This document shows, in pieces, positions 60,837-64,000 of a stretch of 64,000 bases of DNA. The DNA is from Candidatus Amarobacter glycogenicus (GTDB taxonomy: Bacteria; Chloroflexota; Dehalococcoidia; Tepidiformales; Tepidiformaceae). Numbering within the stretch: the first letter of the stretch is position 1; each line of letters starts with the position of its first letter. Location of the stretch: contig JADJZF010000009.1 in assembly GCA_016719395.1 (NCBI GenBank), positions 62,001 through 126,000 of the forward strand. Reading direction: 5' to 3'. A program made the position numbers and the translations under genes. Under the pieces are notes generated by a model, which worked only from the letters and a program-made list of their open reading frames with translations, was not told the origin of the DNA and ran no database searches.

Positions 60837-62594
60837 CTACTGGCCCCCGCCGAGCGCCCCGACCGCTTCTGCTTCGGCCTGCGCGGACGCCGCCGAAGGC
60901 ACGGGGACGTGCAGCCTGCGGCTGCCCTTTTCCGCCACGCGGTACACCAGGCCCTTGCCGCTTGCGAGCTTCCACTGTGCATGGAGGGCGGGCATCGAGG
61001 CGAAGAAGAAGGTGATCACCGCCATCGCGGGCCAGATCAGGAAGCTCGCCACGGCCTTCGGCAGCGAGACGTTGGACGGACGGGGGCCACGCTGCCGGTA
61101 TTCCACCACCATCATGACGATGAGCGGGACAATGCAGACCCCGACGAGCATGCCGGCGGCGTTCACATACATGTGGAACTCGAGCAGGCCCGTGCGGTCG
61201 AAGTTGAACCAGTGCGAAGGCTGGAAGACGTATTCGGGGTGCCACCCGGTGCCCGGGATTTCGTAGCGCTGCACCCACCACTCCGGGAGCGGGGCGCCCC
61301 AGGTGCCGGCCATCTTCGAAGGGAGAAGCACGCCGAGGGTGACCATGTACCACTGGGCCATCCACAGCGCGTGCACCTTCGTGACGGACGTCGCGAGGAG
61401 CACCTTCCGGCCCCAGCTCGCAGGAGAGCCGGGGTTGCGCGCGGCGCGCCAGGCGTAGGGGATGTCGCTCGCGCCCCAGGCGTGCCGCACGCTCTGTGCG
61501 TAATGAGCGCGGAGCGTCTTGAAATACCCGTCGGTCAGCACGCAGTCATTGCCGAGGGGGAGGAAGATCGGCTGGACGTTCACGCGGTCGCCGAACGTGT
61601 ATGAGCACTTCAGGTAGAGGTGCCAGTCCTCCGGGATGACTTCCTCGTCCCAGTAGTCGACCTCGTTCAGCATCTGCCAGCTGAGCGAATAGCACGACGT
61701 CGGGAACTTCACGCTCCCGGGGAGGAGCAGGTTCGACATCCGGTTGATGCCGGAGAGGCCATCCGGGATCCGGAGCGGAGCGGGGATCTCCCAGATGTTG
61801 TTGCTGTTGAAGATGGTCGGCTGCCAGAACGTCCGGTAGCGGTCCGGCGCCGTGAGGAAGAGGAAGTTCAGTGCTTCGAAGTGGCGCGGATGGAACACTG
61901 CGTCGGCATCGCAGCTGGTAACTGAGTACCGGCGGATGTCGTCCCCACCGTCTTCGATGAGGTGGATGAACGCCTCGCGGGCGCCCCACGCCTCGTTCGA
62001 ACCTTTGCCCGGCGTTTCGTTCGGGAGGCCGACGGGGTGGAAAGTCGCGAACATCCCGGCAAAGTGCCGGCGGTACCGGGTGACGAGCCGCTCGGCCTTG
62101 ACGTGGGCATCCGCTTCGCGGGCTTCCATCGCCATCACAACAACAACCTGGCCGGCGTTCGCCTGGTTCGCGAGGGAATCGAGCGTGCGGGCGAGGCCCT
62201 CTTCGCTCTCCTTGTAGTTGGGGATGATGACCAGGTGGCGCGGCCATTCCCACTTCTCAGCATCCGGGTGGTCCGGAAGCCATTCGCAGTACTTCGCAAG
62301 CCAGTTGGCCTGCTGCCACTGCTTCAGTTTTCGGAGCCCCACGAGACAGGAGACCGCCACCGAGTACGAGCGGACCAGCCAGTAAGTGAAGAAGGCCATG
62401 CTCAGGATGGCGAATGGCCAAGGGGCGTAGAAGGGCCCCCAGAAGACGAAGCTCGCCAGCAGGAGCGACACGGATAGGGGGAGCATGTTCCAGAGCCGCT
62501 CGCGCAGATGCGACGATGCGTAGACCGGAAGTGCGACTGGGGAGGATGAGGGAGCAGTTGCCGCCGACGGGGATCGGCGAGCGAGGATAGCCAT
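60837..62594 (-). CDS. Membrane family-2-type glycosyltransferase
   Basis: 585 aa. Two N-terminal transmembrane helices (LPLSVSLLLASFVFWGPFYA, then ILSMAFFTYWLVRSYSVAVS) precede a GT-A domain: LVIIPNYKESEEGL, TSCDADAVFHPRHFEALNFL (DxD), and a late EVIPEDWHLYLKCSYTFGD with the ED/W acceptor motif. Three or four helices follow (ATSVTKVHALWMAQWYMVTL, MLVGVCIVPLIVMMVV, FLIWPAMAVITFFFASM). This layout fits a processive or polyprenyl-linked glycan synthase for an exported polysaccharide. A c-di-AMP-type riboswitch precedes it. Confidence 0.85.
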   Translation of the reverse strand: MAILARRSPSAATAPSSSPVALPVYASSHLRERLWNMLPLSVSLLLASFVFWGPFYAPWPFAILSMAFFTYWLVRSYSVAVSCLVGLRKLKQWQQANWLAKYCEWLPDHPDAEKWEWPRHLVIIPNYKESEEGLARTLDSLANQANAGQVVVVMAMEAREADAHVKAERLVTRYRRHFAGMFATFHPVGLPNETPGKGSNEAWGAREAFIHLIEDGGDDIRRYSVTSCDADAVFHPRHFEALNFLFLTAPDRYRTFWQPTIFNSNNIWEIPAPLRIPDGLSGINRMSNLLLPGSVKFPTSCYSLSWQMLNEVDYWDEEVIPEDWHLYLKCSYTFGDRVNVQPIFLPLGNDCVLTDGYFKTLRAHYAQSVRHAWGASDIPYAWRAARNPGSPASWGRKVLLATSVTKVHALWMAQWYMVTLGVLLPSKMAGTWGAPLPEWWVQRYEIPGTGWHPEYVFQPSHWFNFDRTGLLEFHMYVNAAGMLVGVCIVPLIVMMVVEYRQRGPRPSNVSLPKAVASFLIWPAMAVITFFFASMPALHAQWKLASGKGLVYRVAEKGSRRLHVPVPSAASAQAEAEAVGALGGGQ

Positions 62595-62626
62595 AGAGAA
62601 GACGCCTCGTAGCGGACGTTCTTCCT

Positions 62627-62760
62627 ACGCCTCCGAGGTTAGCTGCCGGGCTGCGGCCGGAGATGGCCGCTCCGCCGTCGCGTTCCTTTCCGTGAAGGAC
62701 GCCCTTGCGGACTCGCCCCGAAAACTGGTTCCCCCGTTCCGCCCGTGGCGGACTAGGCGT
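62627..62760 (-). ncRNA. c-di-AMP riboswitch (ydaO-yuaA class) upstream of the glycosyltransferase
   Basis: On the minus strand a 134-nt element ends 32 nt before the ATG. Its closing stem is ACGCCT (62755-62760) with AGGCGT (62627-62632). The conserved 3' block AGCTAACCTCGGAGGC (62629-62644 reversed) matches the class core AGCUAACUCCGGAGGC almost exactly. The GGGGGAACC block (62727-62735 reversed) and a GGGG-A-UC-like segment also fit, and a 6-bp hairpin (GCGGCC/GGCCGC) lies in between. Class members are usually OFF switches in c-di-AMP. Confidence 0.8.
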
Positions 62761-62846
62761 GCGTTCGGTCGGTGCCATCGTTTTCTCAGGGGCGCTAAGG
62801 GTCAAGAGTGCGACATGGTGGACGTGCGACTGTAGATTGGACGGCG

Positions 62847-63566
62847 ATGGTTGACGCACTACAAACGCACGAAATGCCGATGGGGAATCTGCGCGAAGTC
62901 CAGTTCTGGTTCCACCAGGGCACCGAACACGTCCCGGGACTCCTCTACCTCCCCATCGAACACGCAGACCCGATGCCGTTCGTCCTCATCCAGCACCCCG
63001 GGATGGGGAGTAAGGAAGACTACTTCGTGGCGGAAGTCGCGCGGGCGTGGGCCCGCCGTGGATGGATCTGCGGCGGCCTCGATGCCCCGCTCCACGGCGA
63101 GCGCGCTTCGGCAGACCCTTTGTCGCTCTTCCGCAACCCCGATCGCTACCCCGAGATCCGGGCACAGTTCGCCGCCGAAGTCACCACGATGCTCGACCTC
63201 CTCTCTGAGCGGTTCCCTATCGACATGTCGAGAGTCGGGTTCGTGGGCTACTCAATGGGGAGCATGCTCGGGATCCCCGCTGTGGCGCGGGACGGCCGCT
63301 TCAAGGCGGCCGCGTTCTGCCTGGTCGGTGAGGGCGGGCTCGCCGGCGCGGTCGATGGACCGGACGCCGATATACCGCAGCTCCAGGGAGTGGCGACTCG
63401 CGTCGTCGGCAAGCTGCAGGACCAGCTCATCCCGCGTGAACGGACCGAAGCGCTGTACAACGCACTGCCCGGCAAGAAGGACATCCGCTGGCTTCCCGGT
63501 GGACACTTCGAGATCGGCCCGGATGTGATCAAGCTGGCGGAAGAATGGCTGCTGGCCGAGCTGTAG
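62847..63566 (+). CDS. Alpha/beta hydrolase
   Basis: 239 aa from ATG 62847; upstream in-frame ATG 62808 lacks a signal. The hydrolase fold shows FVLIQHPGMGSKEDYF, the nucleophile elbow GYSMGS, and the catalytic His in WLPGGHFEIG. An acid residue is likely in the D-Q-L-I-P-R region (KLQDQLIPRERTEALYNALP). There is no secretion signal, so it is cytoplasmic. It is an acyl- or dienelactone-type hydrolase, substrate unknown. It is divergent to the riboswitch-controlled gene. Confidence 0.85.
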   Translation: MVDALQTHEMPMGNLREVQFWFHQGTEHVPGLLYLPIEHADPMPFVLIQHPGMGSKEDYFVAEVARAWARRGWICGGLDAPLHGERASADPLSLFRNPDRYPEIRAQFAAEVTTMLDLLSERFPIDMSRVGFVGYSMGSMLGIPAVARDGRFKAAAFCLVGEGGLAGAVDGPDADIPQLQGVATRVVGKLQDQLIPRERTEALYNALPGKKDIRWLPGGHFEIGPDVIKLAEEWLLAEL

Positions 63567-63567
63567 G

Positions 63568-63915
63568 TCAGGGCTCCCGGGGTTCCAACACACCCATGAT
63601 CCCCGCAAGCACCTGGCCGAGCCTCACGGAGCTGACGGCGCCGATCAACTCGTCGAATAGCGTCCGCTCCACGGGGCTGAGCCCCACAACCTGGACCACG
63701 CTCTCGTTGGGCAGACCACCTTCGCGGCGCCGGAGTACGACATTGCCCGGCGCTTGCGCCCGCCGCATGTTCGAGGTGAGCGGGCACGCGAGCACGGTAT
63801 TCAGCAAAGTGGCGTTTGTCAGATTGTTCTGAACCACCAGCCAGGGGCGTCGATAACCGGGCTCTGAGCCATAAGGCTCTTCGCCAAGCACCCAGTAGAC
63901 TTCGCCTTGCCTCAT
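63568..63915 (-). CDS. mazF: MazF/PemK-family mRNA interferase toxin
   Basis: 115 aa from ATG 63915. MRQGEVYWVLGEEPYGSEPG, YRRPWLVVQNNLTN, LACPLTSNMRRAQAPGNVVL and a late LPNESVVQVVGLSPVERTLF correspond to the MazF fold. It cuts mRNA when not bound by its antitoxin. Its start overlaps the stop of the antitoxin gene that runs off the right edge. Confidence 0.9.
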   Translation of the reverse strand: MRQGEVYWVLGEEPYGSEPGYRRPWLVVQNNLTNATLLNTVLACPLTSNMRRAQAPGNVVLRRREGGLPNESVVQVVGLSPVERTLFDELIGAVSSVRLGQVLAGIMGVLEPREP

Positions 63916-64000
63916 CGTTCCCAGTCCTCGGTTTCACCCTGGCGAAGGATCTCATTGATTCGCCGAAGAGCGCTCGCACGCGCGCGCGCGAGCGCCGCCT
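63912..64000 (-). CDS. Antitoxin partner of MazF, C-terminal end only (partial)
   Basis: The frame ending at 63912 reads ASALRRINEILRQGETEDWE R then TGA. It overlaps the MazF start (ATGA), as in MazEF and RHH-type pairs. The N-terminal DNA-binding part lies beyond the window edge, so the antitoxin family cannot be stated. Confidence 0.7.
   Translation of the reverse strand, partial: AALARARASALRRINEILRQGETEDWER

Noticed and set aside
62627..62760. c-di-GMP (GEMM) riboswitch
   Set aside because: The GEMM core ACGCACAGGGCAAACC is absent, while the ydaO-type 3' block and closing stem are present.

Overview
High-GC bacterial chromosome segment with short operons on both strands. There are no plasmid, capsid or terminase genes. 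Lineage clues are a c-di-AMP-type riboswitch, a stand-alone sortase, a yggS-proC-yggT-yggT block, lipoprotein-like signals, no outer-membrane proteins, and flagellar genes with flgM. A Gram-positive-like or Chloroflexota-type organism fits best, but this is a low-confidence inference from gene content.

Layout. (1) 1-23.2 kb: a complete-looking contractile injection system (CIS/eCIS, phage-tail-like) locus. In order it holds an Ig-repeat surface protein, a membrane FHA protein with a C39-like peptidase domain, a CIS AAA+ ATPase, a DUF4157 protein with a HExxH motif, a DUF4255 (cap/Pvc16-like) protein, sheath, tube 1, a small chaperone-like ORF joined to a DUF6760 ORF by a candidate -1 frameshift site, tube 2, a very long Pro/Ala-rich protein, a LysM tube adaptor, a VgrG-like spike, gp25, baseplate J and tail protein I. 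A second membrane FHA protein closes the locus on the opposite strand. (2) 23.3-32.8 kb: mixed metabolism, including a frameshifted LmbE-family deacetylase, a crotonase, a YdeI-like protein, a membrane-anchored gamma-carbonic-anhydrase-like protein, a MoxR/BchI-type AAA ATPase behind a near-consensus promoter and a structured leader, a GNAT, an RNHCP protein, a HExxH lipoprotein, tRNA-Glu(CTC) and a CcdA-like protein. (3) 32.88-34.95 kb: tRNA-Glu(TTC) followed by about 2 kb of decayed genes with defence-like fragments. (4) 35-52.5 kb: DinB-family proteins, a serine hydrolase, galU with a coupled unknown gene, infC-rpmI-rplT, an ABC exporter with the yggT/proC/yggS operon, acyl-CoA dehydrogenase, a TetR regulator with a large palindrome over its own start, a PPOX protein, a GNAT and a class V aminotransferase. 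(5) 52.5-59.4 kb: a late flagellar cluster with an atypical response regulator, FlgM, a sortase, a FliT-like protein, FliS, an enlarged FliD, FlaG and flagellin. (6) 59.7-64 kb: a phosphotriesterase-family hydrolase, a membrane glycosyltransferase behind a c-di-AMP-type riboswitch, an alpha/beta hydrolase and the end of a MazEF-like pair.

How the CIS genes fit together: sheath, two tubes, LysM adaptor, spike, gp25, J, I, AAA and DUF4255 make a full contractile particle without capsid. No PAAR tip or recognisable tail fibre is seen. DUF4157 proteins are known companions and cargo of eCIS. Two FHA proteins with the same N-in, single-TM architecture bracket the locus, which suggests phospho-threonine control or membrane tethering of the particle (inference).
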